From an uncultured Clostridium sp. (GTDB lineage Bacteria > Bacillota > Clostridia > TANB77 > CAG-508), in assembly GCA_947647595.1 (NCBI GenBank), contig CANSKZ010000005.1:1-53568 (forward strand): a DNA stretch of 53,568 nucleotides, in the 5' to 3' direction. Below the pieces are notes generated by a model, which ran no database searches, had not been told where the DNA came from, and worked only from the letters and a program-made list of their open reading frames with translations. Each line of letters opens with the position of its first letter. The first letter of the stretch is position 1. Made by a program: the position numbers and the translations under genes. Of this stretch, positions 1 through 8,927 are shown piece by piece.

Positions 1-70
1 TTACCAATCCAGCAATTGCTCCTGCAACTGAATTTGGATTTGATTTTGATGAAATCTTTAAAACTTCCAT
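1..70 (-). CDS. spoVS: Stage V sporulation protein S, N-terminal fragment
   Basis: Only the first 23 codons lie in the window; the gene continues beyond base 1. The reading begins MEVLKISSKSNPNSVAGAIA, which matches the strongly conserved start of SpoVS, a small (about 86 aa) Alba-like protein needed for normal spore coat and septation steps in endospore formers. A strong AGGAGG site lies 5 bases before the ATG. The partial length prevents checking the rest, but the SPNSVAGA-type motif is very characteristic. Confidence 0.85.
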   Translation of the reverse strand, partial: MEVLKISSKSNPNSVAGAIAGLV

Positions 71-391
71 TTTTTCCTCCTATTATTTTAATTTTTCTTG
101 TGTTTTTAAGTATGAAAAATTTTGCTGGCCATAACAAACTTTTCCGTTTGATTTAAAAATTTTATGAACTAAAATTTTTTTCTGCTCAATTTGAACAATC
201 TAATCTTATCTTAAAATTTTTCTCATGTCTATAGGAGACAAGCAATTTTTTGCAGTTTCGTATGTGCATTTTCGACAGTATTTTCAGTATCTTTGACGGT
301 TTTTGTCAGCTAGTGTCGAACCATGTTTGGATTTGTATTTTAATAAAAAAATCCCCACTTCAAAAATTGAAGTGAGGGAAAAATTTTATTT
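71..391. other. Gene-free leader region upstream of spoVS
   Basis: About 320 bases with no credible ORF. It holds the spoVS 5' leader, an inverted repeat TTCGACA (271-277) and TGTCGAA (314-320), and the terminator hairpin of the next gene at 352-379. No clear sigma-A promoter for spoVS was found; a sporulation sigma promoter is possible but not recognised. Confidence 0.5.
352..379 (-). terminator. Intrinsic terminator after the DUF1540 gene
   Basis: The stem CCCCACTTC / GAAGTGAGGG with loop AAAAATT is flanked by A-rich sequence on one side and T-rich sequence on the other, so it can act in both directions. It lies 13 bases after the stop of the leftward DUF1540 gene. Confidence 0.75.
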
Positions 392-568
392 TTATTCATG
401 ACATTTACAACTATAACTTCCACACATTGATTCATCTTGTGCTCGTCCATCTTGACAATCGGGACAAGCTTGCACTTTAATTTGATTCAATTGACATACA
501 TTATGATTGCAATTATGATATTTGCAACTTTCTACTGTACAATTAATTTTTTGATTTTTCTCATCCAT
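392..568 (-). CDS. DUF1540 domain small cysteine-rich protein
   Basis: A 58-aa protein with ten cysteines, mostly in CxxxxC, CxxC and CxC spacings, in the pattern INCTVxxCxYH...C...I.V...C typical of DUF1540, a small probably metal-binding domain common in spore-forming Firmicutes. The function is not established. The start was moved to the internal ATG because GGAGG lies 9 bases before it; the longer reading (MRRFYD...) has no ribosome binding site. It is followed by a good terminator, so it is probably a single-gene unit. Confidence 0.75.
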   Translation of the reverse strand: MDEKNQKINCTVESCKYHNCNHNVCQLNQIKVQACPDCQDGRAQDESMCGSYSCKCHE

Positions 569-661
569 ATCATAAAACCTCCGCAATTTAATTTTAGCAT
601 TTTTTGCTTTATAGTATTTAGTATAAACATTTTTTTAATTTTTAAACTGGTAATTTGGGTT

Positions 662-2299
662 TTACTTTCGATAAATATCATAAAATTTATCTCCTACAAA
701 ATGAAACTCCATACTTTTTAACTGCTCTAAAAATTGCTCGTATCGGTCAACATATGGAATTTCTTTGTCATTTGAAATTTGGTAATTATTTCCATAAATT
801 TGCTCAATTCCATCTAATATCGTTTGTCCTTGCTCATTTACCAATTTCCAATTCATTTTGGCAAATCCATAATCATTAAATTCAATTACTTGGTCTGTAT
901 TGCAACAAATATACAAACCATAATCGGCTAAATAAGGGTCGACCGCATCAAATTCTTCTTCGAATATTTTTTTAAATTCTTGGTCAATTACCATATATTT
1001 ATAATTGTTATTTTTCACAATATATTTTTCTTGCAAAATATAAATATTTTTATAAACATCGGATAAAATATCCCCTGCGGTATTAATAAAATAAATTGTG
1101 TTGTTATTGTAATTTTTAATTAACATTTTGTCTTCGATAAAGTCTAAAATCTGGGCTTTGCCTGACATTACATTTTTCTTGCCATATCCTGTAAACCAGC
1201 CTTGCTCCTTAGATGCTAGATTGAAAAATGGAATATTGCGATTGCTATATAGATACACATAGTCTTCATCATAATCCAAATTGTTAGCATTTAAACCAAA
1301 TCGAATATTGAGATTTTCTTTTTTAGCAAGTTCAAACGTGTCTCCTAATCCTAAATTAGATTGTGTAATGATGATATCATATTTGTCATTATAATCATAT
1401 CGATACGTATATTCATCTGAAGTTTCTTCATATCTCGGTGCTCGTTCCATAGCATCCGTTCTTTTTTCGATTTCCGTCTGCATTTGTCCGCCTTGCCCTA
1501 ATATGTTTTTATAAATATGTTCTAGTTCTTTTTTCTTGGCTTCATAATTACCATCTGCCGATTCCGAGCGATAGGACATTACTTCTCTTTGATTTTTCAG
1601 AATAATTTGCGACGTTCCATCTTGTGAAACTAATGCCACTTGAAAATCCTTATTGTAAACTGTGATATTTACAAACGGACTTGCATAATCATACACAAAA
1701 TCAATCACAACATCACCTTTCGGGTTAATATATCCATATTTTCCGTCTTTTTTTACATTAATATACGGTTCTGTTATGTCCAGTTCTGTTATATATTTAA
1801 AATAATTTTGCTCATATTCTCGACTGCCTTCGTTTTCTTTATTTTTTATCGATTGTGCAATATTTTTATAAAAAATAGTTGTGCCAGTTACCAATAAAGT
1901 TGCAACCATAATTAGGGCAACAATTGATATTCCTGTTGTGCTATCAATTTCAACCACAGTATCTTTCCAGGTTTCAATGCTAACTACAATACCACATAGG
2001 ATAGAAAAAATACAAATCATTGGTTCCTTTATTAAAACAAAACTTAAAGCAAAAAAGCCGAACAAATATCCTGTTTTCATTTTACTATTATCTCGATTAT
2101 TACGATATTGAAAAACATCGATAAATACAACCAAAATCAACAATCCATAAATTGCTTTTTTTACAATACTTATGACTGACAATTCTTGTACTGTAAATTC
2201 GATTACTTCTTTTGGTATGTAAAGCGTATAAACCAGCAATAATATCCCAAAAAGGATATTCATTCCTCCAATACATAAATTAATAATTTTTCCCCTCAT
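662..2299 (-). CDS. Multi-pass membrane protein with WG-repeat-like domain
   Basis: 545 aa. The first ~150 residues form four or five hydrophobic segments (about 8-25, 45-62, 78-105 and 125-145), followed by an extracytoplasmic region. Near residue 185 the stretch KDGKYGYINPKGDVVIDFVY matches the WG/KWG beta repeat, and weaker repeats of aromatic-rich beta strands follow to the C-terminus. WG-repeat proteins are usually surface or envelope proteins of unknown role. A GGGGAA site precedes the ATG. It lies 10 bases downstream of nadD and may be the last gene of that transcript. No enzymatic motif is visible. Confidence 0.7.
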   Translation of the reverse strand: MRGKIINLCIGGMNILFGILLLVYTLYIPKEVIEFTVQELSVISIVKKAIYGLLILVVFIDVFQYRNNRDNSKMKTGYLFGFFALSFVLIKEPMICIFSILCGIVVSIETWKDTVVEIDSTTGISIVALIMVATLLVTGTTIFYKNIAQSIKNKENEGSREYEQNYFKYITELDITEPYINVKKDGKYGYINPKGDVVIDFVYDYASPFVNITVYNKDFQVALVSQDGTSQIILKNQREVMSYRSESADGNYEAKKKELEHIYKNILGQGGQMQTEIEKRTDAMERAPRYEETSDEYTYRYDYNDKYDIIITQSNLGLGDTFELAKKENLNIRFGLNANNLDYDEDYVYLYSNRNIPFFNLASKEQGWFTGYGKKNVMSGKAQILDFIEDKMLIKNYNNNTIYFINTAGDILSDVYKNIYILQEKYIVKNNNYKYMVIDQEFKKIFEEEFDAVDPYLADYGLYICCNTDQVIEFNDYGFAKMNWKLVNEQGQTILDGIEQIYGNNYQISNDKEIPYVDRYEQFLEQLKSMEFHFVGDKFYDIYRK

Positions 2300-2309
2300 T
2301 TGTTCCCCT

Positions 2310-2831
2310 TTATTTATATAAATTCTTTTGTCTAATATAGTTTATAATTTGCTTTGGAATTAAATCTTCGATTGCTTCCCCTTTTTTTATTTTTTCTCTT
2401 ATTTTACTAGAACTAATATTTTTCAAATCGCCTTTTTCTCTGTCTAATACAATATAATGATATTTTTTTAACAATTCTTCTGCATTTTTCCATTGACTCA
2501 TTTGATGATAATTATCACTCCCCATGATAAAAAATCTTTCTGCATTTGGAAATGTTTTATCAATGATTTGAAATGTATCAATCGCACACATTTTTCTGTC
2601 TTGGTTGGAAATATTTAAAATTTCCATTTTCTCTTCTGCTTCAAATGCCAATTCTAGCATTCTGATTCGATGCTCTAAAGCAATTAAATCTTTCTTTTCA
2701 TACAAATCTCCCATTGGCACAAAATAAACTTTTTCTAAATTTTCTTTTTCTATTACTTGCTTAATCAACTCTAAATGCGCATTTGTAACAGGATTAAAAC
2801 ATCCACCAAAAAAACCAATTCGATTACTCAC
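2310..2831 (-). CDS. nadD: Nicotinate-nucleotide adenylyltransferase
   Basis: 173 aa, slightly shorter than usual (about 190-210). NadD adenylates nicotinate mononucleotide in NAD synthesis in the cytoplasm. The N-terminal GGCFNPVTNAH is the nucleotide-binding (H/T)xGH-type motif of the nucleotidyltransferase fold, FIMGSDNYHQM gives the substrate-pocket Gly-Ser-Asp-Asn, and ISSSKIREKI near the C-terminus is the ISSTxIR motif. The start is GTG, directly abutting the TAA of tmk (TAAGTG), so the two are probably translationally coupled. Confidence 0.88.
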   Translation of the reverse strand: MSNRIGFFGGCFNPVTNAHLELIKQVIEKENLEKVYFVPMGDLYEKKDLIALEHRIRMLELAFEAEEKMEILNISNQDRKMCAIDTFQIIDKTFPNAERFFIMGSDNYHQMSQWKNAEELLKKYHYIVLDREKGDLKNISSSKIREKIKKGEAIEDLIPKQIINYIRQKNLYK

Positions 2832-3506
2832 TTAAACGATAGACCTCTTTACTTCTTTATAAATTTCTTCATGAATTTCTTCTACTGTTTTTAACTTTCC
2901 ATTTGGAGCACACTCGATTTCATACCATCCATATTTCTGGGAAACGCTACAAGCGGCTCTATAGCTTTCTTCTAGGTGTTTACTATTTCTTTCGTGAATA
3001 TCTTTTTCTTGGGTATGTGAAAATTTATTTTCTCTGGTTTTCATTAATTCTTGCGCAATTGGCGTTGGCATGTTTAAGAAAAAAACTTCGGTTGGTTTTG
3101 GAATGCCATATAAATTAAATTCCAAATCAAATAACCAATTGATGAATTTTTCTCTTTCTTCTTCTTTTTCTATTTTCCCTGCTTGGTGAACCATATTGGC
3201 GGTTGTATAACGGTCAGCTAGTATAATTCCGCCATTTTGGTAATATTCTTCAAACTCTTTTTTATACGTTGCATAACGATCTGCTGCATAAAAAGTGGAA
3301 GCAATATACGGACTTATCTGTTTTGGATCTTCTCCAAATTCGCCAGACAAATACATTTTCACCAAACTAGAAGACGGACTTTCATAATTGGGAAACGAAA
3401 CAACTTTATATTTTACATTATCTTCTGTTAAACGATTTTGTAATTTTTCAAATTGCGTTTGTTTGCCACTTCCATCTGTTCCATCGATTACAAATAATTT
3501 TCCCAT
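2832..3506 (-). CDS. tmk: Thymidylate kinase (dTMP kinase)
   Basis: 224 aa. It phosphorylates dTMP to dTDP in DNA precursor synthesis. The P-loop GTDGSGKQTQ is at residues 9-18, the DRY-like motif (ILADRYTTANMVHQ) is near residue 96, and a long lid helix region follows. The ATP site has Gln after GK where Thr/Ser is commoner (GSGKQTQ), a variant seen in some tmk families. The gene lies between metG and nadD with gaps of 9 and 0 bases, consistent with one operon. Confidence 0.9.
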   Translation of the reverse strand: MGKLFVIDGTDGSGKQTQFEKLQNRLTEDNVKYKVVSFPNYESPSSSLVKMYLSGEFGEDPKQISPYIASTFYAADRYATYKKEFEEYYQNGGIILADRYTTANMVHQAGKIEKEEEREKFINWLFDLEFNLYGIPKPTEVFFLNMPTPIAQELMKTRENKFSHTQEKDIHERNSKHLEESYRAACSVSQKYGWYEIECAPNGKLKTVEEIHEEIYKEVKRSIV

Positions 3507-3515
3507 AATTTTCTC

Positions 3516-5096
3516 CTATACTTTCATTGCATTTTTGATATATTCTATTTCTGTTTCTGCGTCTAATCTCATAAAAAGAGGTTCTCCTTTTTCAATCACT
3601 TTGATGCCATTTGGTAAACCATGTTCTTCTTTTAGTGTATCCCATTGTTTCAAATTTTCTTCTTTGATGCCTAATTGCTGAAAGATGCTATCTGATGTAT
3701 TTTTCATAAATGGTCTAATCAAAATCGCAATTTTTCTCAAATTTTCTACCAAATGATACATCACAACCGCCAAACGTTCGGTTTGTTCTTCTTTTGCTAA
3801 AGTCCAAGGCGCTGTTTCATCAATGTATTTATTGGTTCTAGCAATCACATTCCAAATTTCTGGAATCGCTTCACATACTTTGTATTCGTCCATTTTATTT
3901 TCGATTATTTTGATTTGTGATTTTGTATATTCATGCAGTATTTTTTCTAGCTCGTTTTCAGCAGATACATCGGCTACAATTTTTCCATTAAAATATTTGT
4001 TGATCATTCCAATGGTTCGATTCAAAAGATTTCCCAAATCATTACACAAATCATAATTGAATCGTTCAATAAAAGATTCTGGTGTGAACATCGAATCTTG
4101 TCCAAAAGACAATTCTCTTAACAAATAATATTTCGTAGCGTCTAATCCATAACGTTCAATCAAAGTTTCTGGATAAATGACATTTCCCTTGGATTTTGAC
4201 ATTTTCCCATCTTTCATTACAATATAGCCATGCGCATAAATTTGTTTTGGCATTTCCAATCCCAATGCCATTAAGAAAATTGGCCAATAAATACCATGAA
4301 ATCGGATAATATCTTTTCCCACAATTTGAAAATCGGCTGGCCAATATTTTTGAAATAATGCATCATCCTCTGATAAATAGCCAAGTGCTGTAATATAGTT
4401 GGTTAAGGCATCAACCCAAACATATAAAACATGTTTTGGGTCATTTGGCATTTTAATTCCCCAATCAAAAGTCGTTCGGCTAATGCATAAATCTTCCAAA
4501 CCAGGTTTAATGAAATTGCCAAATATTTCGTTTTTGCGAAATGCAGGTTGAATAAAATCAGGATTTTTATCGTAAAACGCAATCAAACGTTCTTGATATT
4601 TTTTCATATTAAAAAAGTAGGATTCTTCCTTCATTTTTTTCACTTCTCTGCCACAATCTGGACATTTTCCATCCACCAATTGTGTTTCCGTAAAATACGT
4701 TTCACAAGGCATACAATACCAACCTTCGTATTGGTCTTTGTAAATATCGCCATTTTCTAAAAATTGGTTGACAATTTTTTTCACAGCTTTTTCGTGACGT
4801 TCTTCGGTGGTTCGAATAAAATCGTCGTATTCAATTTCCATTAATTTCCATAATTTCTTGGCTTCTGTTGCCATTAAATCCACATGCTCTTGTGGAGTTT
4901 TACCACTCTTTTCGGCAACAGATTGGATTTTTTGCCCATGTTCATCTAAGCCAGTTAAAAGATAGGCATCATAGCCTCTTAATTTTTTGTAACGTTTTAT
5001 GGTATCTGCTAAAGTAGTAGTATAGGCTGTTCCAATGTGAAATTTGCCACTTGGGTAATAAATCGGTGTTGTAATATAAAATTTTTTGTTTTCCAT
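3516..5096 (-). CDS. metG: Methionyl-tRNA synthetase
   Basis: 526 aa. Class I synthetase that charges tRNA-Met. The HIGH motif appears as FHIGTAYTTT near residue 19, the zinc knuckle as CMPCETYFTETQLVDGKCPDC around residues 127-147, and the KMSKS motif as KMSKSKGNV near residue 297. An anticodon-binding helical domain follows. It ends without the ~110-aa C-terminal EMAP/tRNA-binding dimerisation domain found in many longer MetRS, so it belongs to the short form. GAAGGA precedes the ATG. No T-box or S-box leader was seen; the gene sits inside an operon. Confidence 0.96.
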   Translation of the reverse strand: MENKKFYITTPIYYPSGKFHIGTAYTTTLADTIKRYKKLRGYDAYLLTGLDEHGQKIQSVAEKSGKTPQEHVDLMATEAKKLWKLMEIEYDDFIRTTEERHEKAVKKIVNQFLENGDIYKDQYEGWYCMPCETYFTETQLVDGKCPDCGREVKKMKEESYFFNMKKYQERLIAFYDKNPDFIQPAFRKNEIFGNFIKPGLEDLCISRTTFDWGIKMPNDPKHVLYVWVDALTNYITALGYLSEDDALFQKYWPADFQIVGKDIIRFHGIYWPIFLMALGLEMPKQIYAHGYIVMKDGKMSKSKGNVIYPETLIERYGLDATKYYLLRELSFGQDSMFTPESFIERFNYDLCNDLGNLLNRTIGMINKYFNGKIVADVSAENELEKILHEYTKSQIKIIENKMDEYKVCEAIPEIWNVIARTNKYIDETAPWTLAKEEQTERLAVVMYHLVENLRKIAILIRPFMKNTSDSIFQQLGIKEENLKQWDTLKEEHGLPNGIKVIEKGEPLFMRLDAETEIEYIKNAMKV

Positions 5097-5119
5097 GTTT
5101 TAGATCCTTCTTTCTTATT

Positions 5120-5449
5120 TTATAGCTTATCCCAAAACCAGGAAAGTATATCACTATAACTTTTTAAATTTTTATTTTTAGCCACAATATCATCTATCCA
5201 TAAATAAGTAATAAATCCTAAAAATAGTAAAATCAAATCTGCACCAATTGAATAATAATAAGGTGAGACATTGCTTGGGTTATAATTCACACCAATGGTG
5301 TGATAAATTAGTAATCCTAAACTATAAACAACAATGATAATTGGCAATTGTGGTAATTCTAATTTTCTTCCTAAAATAATCAAAGCAACTGTAATTAATG
5401 TTAGAATCAATAAAATTATTGGCTCTGATGTAAAAAATACGGTTTCCAT
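5120..5449 (-). CDS. Small three-helix membrane protein of unknown function
   Basis: 109 aa with three hydrophobic segments (about 8-27, 33-50 and 66-86), then a charged tail ending in WFWDKL. It has no family I recognise. It lies between the 450-aa unknown gene and metG in the same leftward transcript (gaps of 21 and 23 bases), so it is probably co-expressed with them. GGAG precedes the start. Confidence 0.65.
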   Translation of the reverse strand: METVFFTSEPIILLILTLITVALIILGRKLELPQLPIIIVVYSLGLLIYHTIGVNYNPSNVSPYYYSIGADLILLFLGFITYLWIDDIVAKNKNLKSYSDILSWFWDKL

Positions 5450-5470
5450 TTTTATTCTCCTCTTCTAAAT

Positions 5471-6823
5471 TTATTTTTTATTTCTATTAACTCTAGCCAT
5501 ATGTTCAGCTTGCTCATCATCGTACTCATTTTCTTCTGCTTCTTCTATTTTTTCTTGATTTTGCTCTGTAACTTCTGCATCAATATTTTGATCATCACTT
5601 TTACTCATATTGTATTTGTTTGCTATCTTAGTTGTATTTTCATTACAAGTTTTTCTTGCATCTTTTAGTAAAGCTATTTCTTGTTCTGTATCCAATCCCA
5701 TGGCTTTTATTTTGGCAACATTTTGACTATATTTTTCTAGTTCTTCTTCCGTTTCTCTTGCATAATTGCTAATATCTTGGATAGAGTTTTCTAAATTGTC
5801 TTCTAGCTCTTCACGAATCACTAATCCATTGCTATCTGCATATTCTAGATATTGTTTTTCAGCTGGTTTAAATGGTTCTAAAACTTGTCCATATTTCACT
5901 CGATTTCCTGTTACGTCTTGTATTTCTTTATTGACATTTCCAGCTAATACTAAATTTTCATCTTGTGTACCATAATATTTATCCGGTCCTTCTACCCCAT
6001 CTCCTGCAATTTGTACCACTAAAACATCATTTCCATTTTCTTCTACTAACGTGTCATCAATTTGATCTAATAATTGATTTGCTTTGACATAAAAAAATCC
6101 TTTAATTGTTTTCACACCTAATTTTTGACAAAACTTTTTAACATCCTCTGGAATTTCTTTCTTACTTTCTTGTTCTAATGTAACATCTTTTTTCCCATTA
6201 ACCTCTTTTTCAATGTTATCTCTTTCTTCACTTGTTTTCCCATTTCTCTCATTTTCACCATCAATATATTTGTCTTTCACGTCTTCTATTTCCTTTTTGG
6301 GAATTCGATTGTCAATTACTTTTTCTAAATCCATAGTCGCCAATTGATCCATTGCAGATAATTCATTTAGTTTTAATTTTTGATATAAAATTTCATTTAT
6401 CATTTCATCTTGTTTTTCAATCGGCAATGCTCCAATACCAAGATGCTTGACAATTTCATCTTTCACTTTGCCAGATATTTCAAAATGTTCTTTTTGAAAA
6501 TCATTTTGGAAATAATACGTACCAAATTCACCTTCTGGAACTTTTCCTTTTTCATTGGTATTAATCAGAATTGCTCTATCTTTTTGCGGATCCGCTACAA
6601 CATAAATTCTGGTTAGATTTTCGTCTCTTTCATAAATTGCACGATTTCTTTCATATTTATCTTGCTGTGCCATTAAAAACTCAGCTAAATTGCAAACTTG
6701 CATACGTGATAGTGAAGCCTCACTTATTTCATATTTCTGAAATACATCTTCTTGATATTTGTCATATAATTGCTCTTTTATGTATTTTGCTTTTTCTGGA
6801 TTCCTTTCATAATTTTTATCCAT
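5471..6823 (-). CDS. Hydrophilic unknown protein, coiled-coil and acidic tail
   Basis: 450 aa, strongly charged, with no signal peptide or membrane segment. The N-terminal ~170 residues (from MDKNYERNPEKAKYIKEQLY) look folded; a low-complexity Glu/Lys linker runs at about 180-225; a second folded segment contains VKTIKGFFYVKANQLLDQID and VLVVQIAGDGVEGPDKYYG; the tail is coiled-coil and very acidic. I recognise no family. It is placed directly after glmM and before metG, which implies constitutive expression, possibly as a cytoplasmic structural or scaffolding protein, but no function can be assigned. Confidence 0.7.
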   Translation of the reverse strand: MDKNYERNPEKAKYIKEQLYDKYQEDVFQKYEISEASLSRMQVCNLAEFLMAQQDKYERNRAIYERDENLTRIYVVADPQKDRAILINTNEKGKVPEGEFGTYYFQNDFQKEHFEISGKVKDEIVKHLGIGALPIEKQDEMINEILYQKLKLNELSAMDQLATMDLEKVIDNRIPKKEIEDVKDKYIDGENERNGKTSEERDNIEKEVNGKKDVTLEQESKKEIPEDVKKFCQKLGVKTIKGFFYVKANQLLDQIDDTLVEENGNDVLVVQIAGDGVEGPDKYYGTQDENLVLAGNVNKEIQDVTGNRVKYGQVLEPFKPAEKQYLEYADSNGLVIREELEDNLENSIQDISNYARETEEELEKYSQNVAKIKAMGLDTEQEIALLKDARKTCNENTTKIANKYNMSKSDDQNIDAEVTEQNQEKIEEAEENEYDDEQAEHMARVNRNKK

Positions 6824-6841
6824 ATCTTCCCCTTTTATCTT

Positions 6842-8197
6842 TTATTTTAATTTTTGTTCAATCAAATTCGCCAATTCTTGCGCTCTTTTAGTGATATATT
6901 CTTGGTCTTCGCCTTCAATCATCACTCTTACTTTCGGCTCCGTTCCAGAAGGACGAATCAAAACTCTACCATTGCCTGAAAATTCTTTTTCTAAAGTTTC
7001 TATATTTTGCCTAATTTCTTCATCGATTTCATAATCATACTTTTTCTCGCTCGAAACTTGGGCATTTATTAATACTTGTGGATATATTTTTACCATGTTT
7101 CTCATTTCGGATGCTTTTTGATTTTTATGCAAAATCGCACGTATTAACATAAGCGAAGTCAAAATTCCATCACCTGTTGGATTATAATCTAACATAATCA
7201 CATGACCCGATTGCTCTCCTCCTAAATTATAGCCATTTTTCAACATTTCCTCTAAAACATATCGGTCACCCACTTTCGTCGAAATCATTTGAATCTCATT
7301 TTTTTCACCATATTTTTTCAATCCCAAATTACTCATAACCGTAGCAACCAAAGCATTTTGATTTAGCTGATTTTTCTCTTTCAAATATTCTGCTAAAATC
7401 GCCATAATAATGTCTCCATCCATTGTGTCACCATTTTCGTCAACGGCTAAACATCGATCTCCATCACCATCATAAGCAATTCCTAAATCAAAACCATTTT
7501 TTTCAACATATTCAGAAATGGTTTCTAAACAAGTAGAACCACATTTTTCATTGATATTTACACCATTTGGATGATGATTAACAATTTCAAAATTAATTCC
7601 TAATTCCGAAAAAATCATTTCCGCTACTTGCGAAGTTGCTCCATTGGCTGTGTCAATTGCAACTTTTAGATTTTTGTTTTTCAACTCATCCCCAAAAATA
7701 TCTTTGAAAAATTGGATATATTCCACTATATATTTGCTGTTATCTTCCGAAATTCCGATTTTATCTCCAACTGCCATTAAGGTTGATAATTTTTCAGAAT
7801 CAATAATTTCTTCAATTTCTTCTTCAATTTCATCAGGAATTTTCATGCCTTTGTTGCTAAAATATTTTATCCCATTAAATTCAAATGTATTATGAGATGC
7901 AGAAATGACAACACTTGCATCAGCCTTTAATTTTTTGGTCAAATACGCAACTGCTGGTGTTGGCATAACACCTAATAATTTTACATTAGCCCCATAACTT
8001 AAAAAGCCAGCCGTCATTGCACTTTCAATAAGTGTGCCTGAAATTCTGGTATCTCTACCAATTAAAATGGTTGGCACATGTTTGGAATGTTTGGTTAAAA
8101 CATAGGCACCTGCCTTTGCAACACGAAATACTAAATCTGGTGTCAATTCCAAATTGGCAATTCTTCGAATTCCATCTGTTCCAAAATATTTTCTCAT
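6842..8197 (-). CDS. glmM: Phosphoglucosamine mutase
   Basis: 451 aa, the usual length. It converts glucosamine-6-phosphate to glucosamine-1-phosphate for UDP-GlcNAc and peptidoglycan synthesis. The start MRKYFGTDGIRRIAN is typical; the catalytic phosphoserine lies in ISASHN (S101); the Mg-binding loop is DGDGDR near residue 244; the substrate loop GGEQSGH and the phosphate-binding RPSGTEPKVR follow. It is the first gene of the leftward operon, with its own promoter at 8235-8263 and AAGGAGG before the ATG. Confidence 0.95.
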   Translation of the reverse strand: MRKYFGTDGIRRIANLELTPDLVFRVAKAGAYVLTKHSKHVPTILIGRDTRISGTLIESAMTAGFLSYGANVKLLGVMPTPAVAYLTKKLKADASVVISASHNTFEFNGIKYFSNKGMKIPDEIEEEIEEIIDSEKLSTLMAVGDKIGISEDNSKYIVEYIQFFKDIFGDELKNKNLKVAIDTANGATSQVAEMIFSELGINFEIVNHHPNGVNINEKCGSTCLETISEYVEKNGFDLGIAYDGDGDRCLAVDENGDTMDGDIIMAILAEYLKEKNQLNQNALVATVMSNLGLKKYGEKNEIQMISTKVGDRYVLEEMLKNGYNLGGEQSGHVIMLDYNPTGDGILTSLMLIRAILHKNQKASEMRNMVKIYPQVLINAQVSSEKKYDYEIDEEIRQNIETLEKEFSGNGRVLIRPSGTEPKVRVMIEGEDQEYITKRAQELANLIEQKLK

Positions 8198-8234
8198 ACG
8201 CTCCTCCTTGTGTTATCTCTTTTTTATCTTTTCT

Positions 8235-8263
8235 ATTATATCTATATCTTAATCGAATTTCAA
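8235..8263 (-). promoter_or_regulatory. Sigma-A type promoter of the glmM operon
   Basis: On the minus strand TTGAAA (8258-8263) and TATAAT (8235-8240) are separated by exactly 17 bases, about 40 bases before the glmM start. It is divergent from the DUF4364 promoter. Confidence 0.8.
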
Positions 8264-8294
8264 GATTTTTGTGATATTTTTTAAAAAATTTTAT

Positions 8295-8323
8295 TTTACA
8301 TTTATCAATTTATATGATATAAT
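8295..8323 (+). promoter_or_regulatory. Promoter of the DUF4364 gene
   Basis: TTTACA (8295-8300) and TATAAT (8318-8323) are separated by 17 bases, followed by AGGAGGTG and a TTG start about 30 bases on. Confidence 0.8.
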
Positions 8324-8353
8324 CAAAAAAATTGATTAGGAGGTGCAAGAAAT

Positions 8354-8884
8354 TTGAAACAAGATTCAGAACAACCACTCACTTTCGCAGAAGATAAAAT
8401 CTTAATTTTATACATCTTAAAAAAAGTTGGTAAACCACTCTCCCACAAAGAACTGTTAGAATTAATTTTAGCTGTCGCTGACATCAATTACTTTTATTTT
8501 GAACAATTTTTAAGTGATTTATTAGAAGACCATTATATTGCAAAATCTCCTAAAAATCCTAATTTATATGAATTAACCGAAGAAGGCTCCAAAAGTTTAA
8601 GTTTAACTTTAGATTTAATCCCTGGCATTACAAAATTAAAAATTGACAGTCACTTCAAAGAAAGTTTTGATTCTATTCAAGATAAGTTTTCAATTTCCGC
8701 AGAATATACTCCTCTTTCAGAAAAAGAATTGATTGTCACTTGTAAAATCATTGAAAATCATATTGATATTTTCAAATTAGAAACCTATGTTGGCTCAAAA
8801 GAACAAGCCAGTCAAATCGTAAACAATTGGAATAAAAATGCTTCTGAGATTTATCCTCAAATTTTAAATCTTTTGGCAAAATAA
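8354..8884 (+). CDS. DUF4364 family protein, winged-helix-like
   Basis: 176 aa starting at TTG, chosen because AGGAGGTG lies 9 bases upstream. The N-terminal ~75 residues (ILYILKKVGKPLSHKELLEL, then DLLEDHYIAKSPKNPNLYELTEEG) resemble a winged-helix DNA-binding domain, and the remainder is an alpha/beta domain. This arrangement is typical of DUF4364, a conserved clostridial family of unproved, probably regulatory, role. It is divergent from glmM and followed by a strong terminator, so it is monocistronic. Confidence 0.8.
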   Translation: MKQDSEQPLTFAEDKILILYILKKVGKPLSHKELLELILAVADINYFYFEQFLSDLLEDHYIAKSPKNPNLYELTEEGSKSLSLTLDLIPGITKLKIDSHFKESFDSIQDKFSISAEYTPLSEKELIVTCKIIENHIDIFKLETYVGSKEQASQIVNNWNKNASEIYPQILNLLAK

Positions 8885-8889
8885 AAAAA

Positions 8890-8924
8890 GGAATCCGCTT
8901 TACTGTTCAATCGGATTCCTTTTT
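8890..8924 (+). terminator. Intrinsic terminator after the DUF4364 gene
   Basis: The perfect 8-bp stem GGAATCCG / CGGATTCC (8890-8897, 8912-8919) is followed by TTTTT. It begins 5 bases after the stop. Confidence 0.9.
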
Positions 8925-8927
8925 CGC

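Noticed and set aside
3516..5119. T-box or S-box riboswitch for metG
   Set aside because: Only 23 bases separate metG from the preceding gene, and no specifier or SAM-binding structure is visible.
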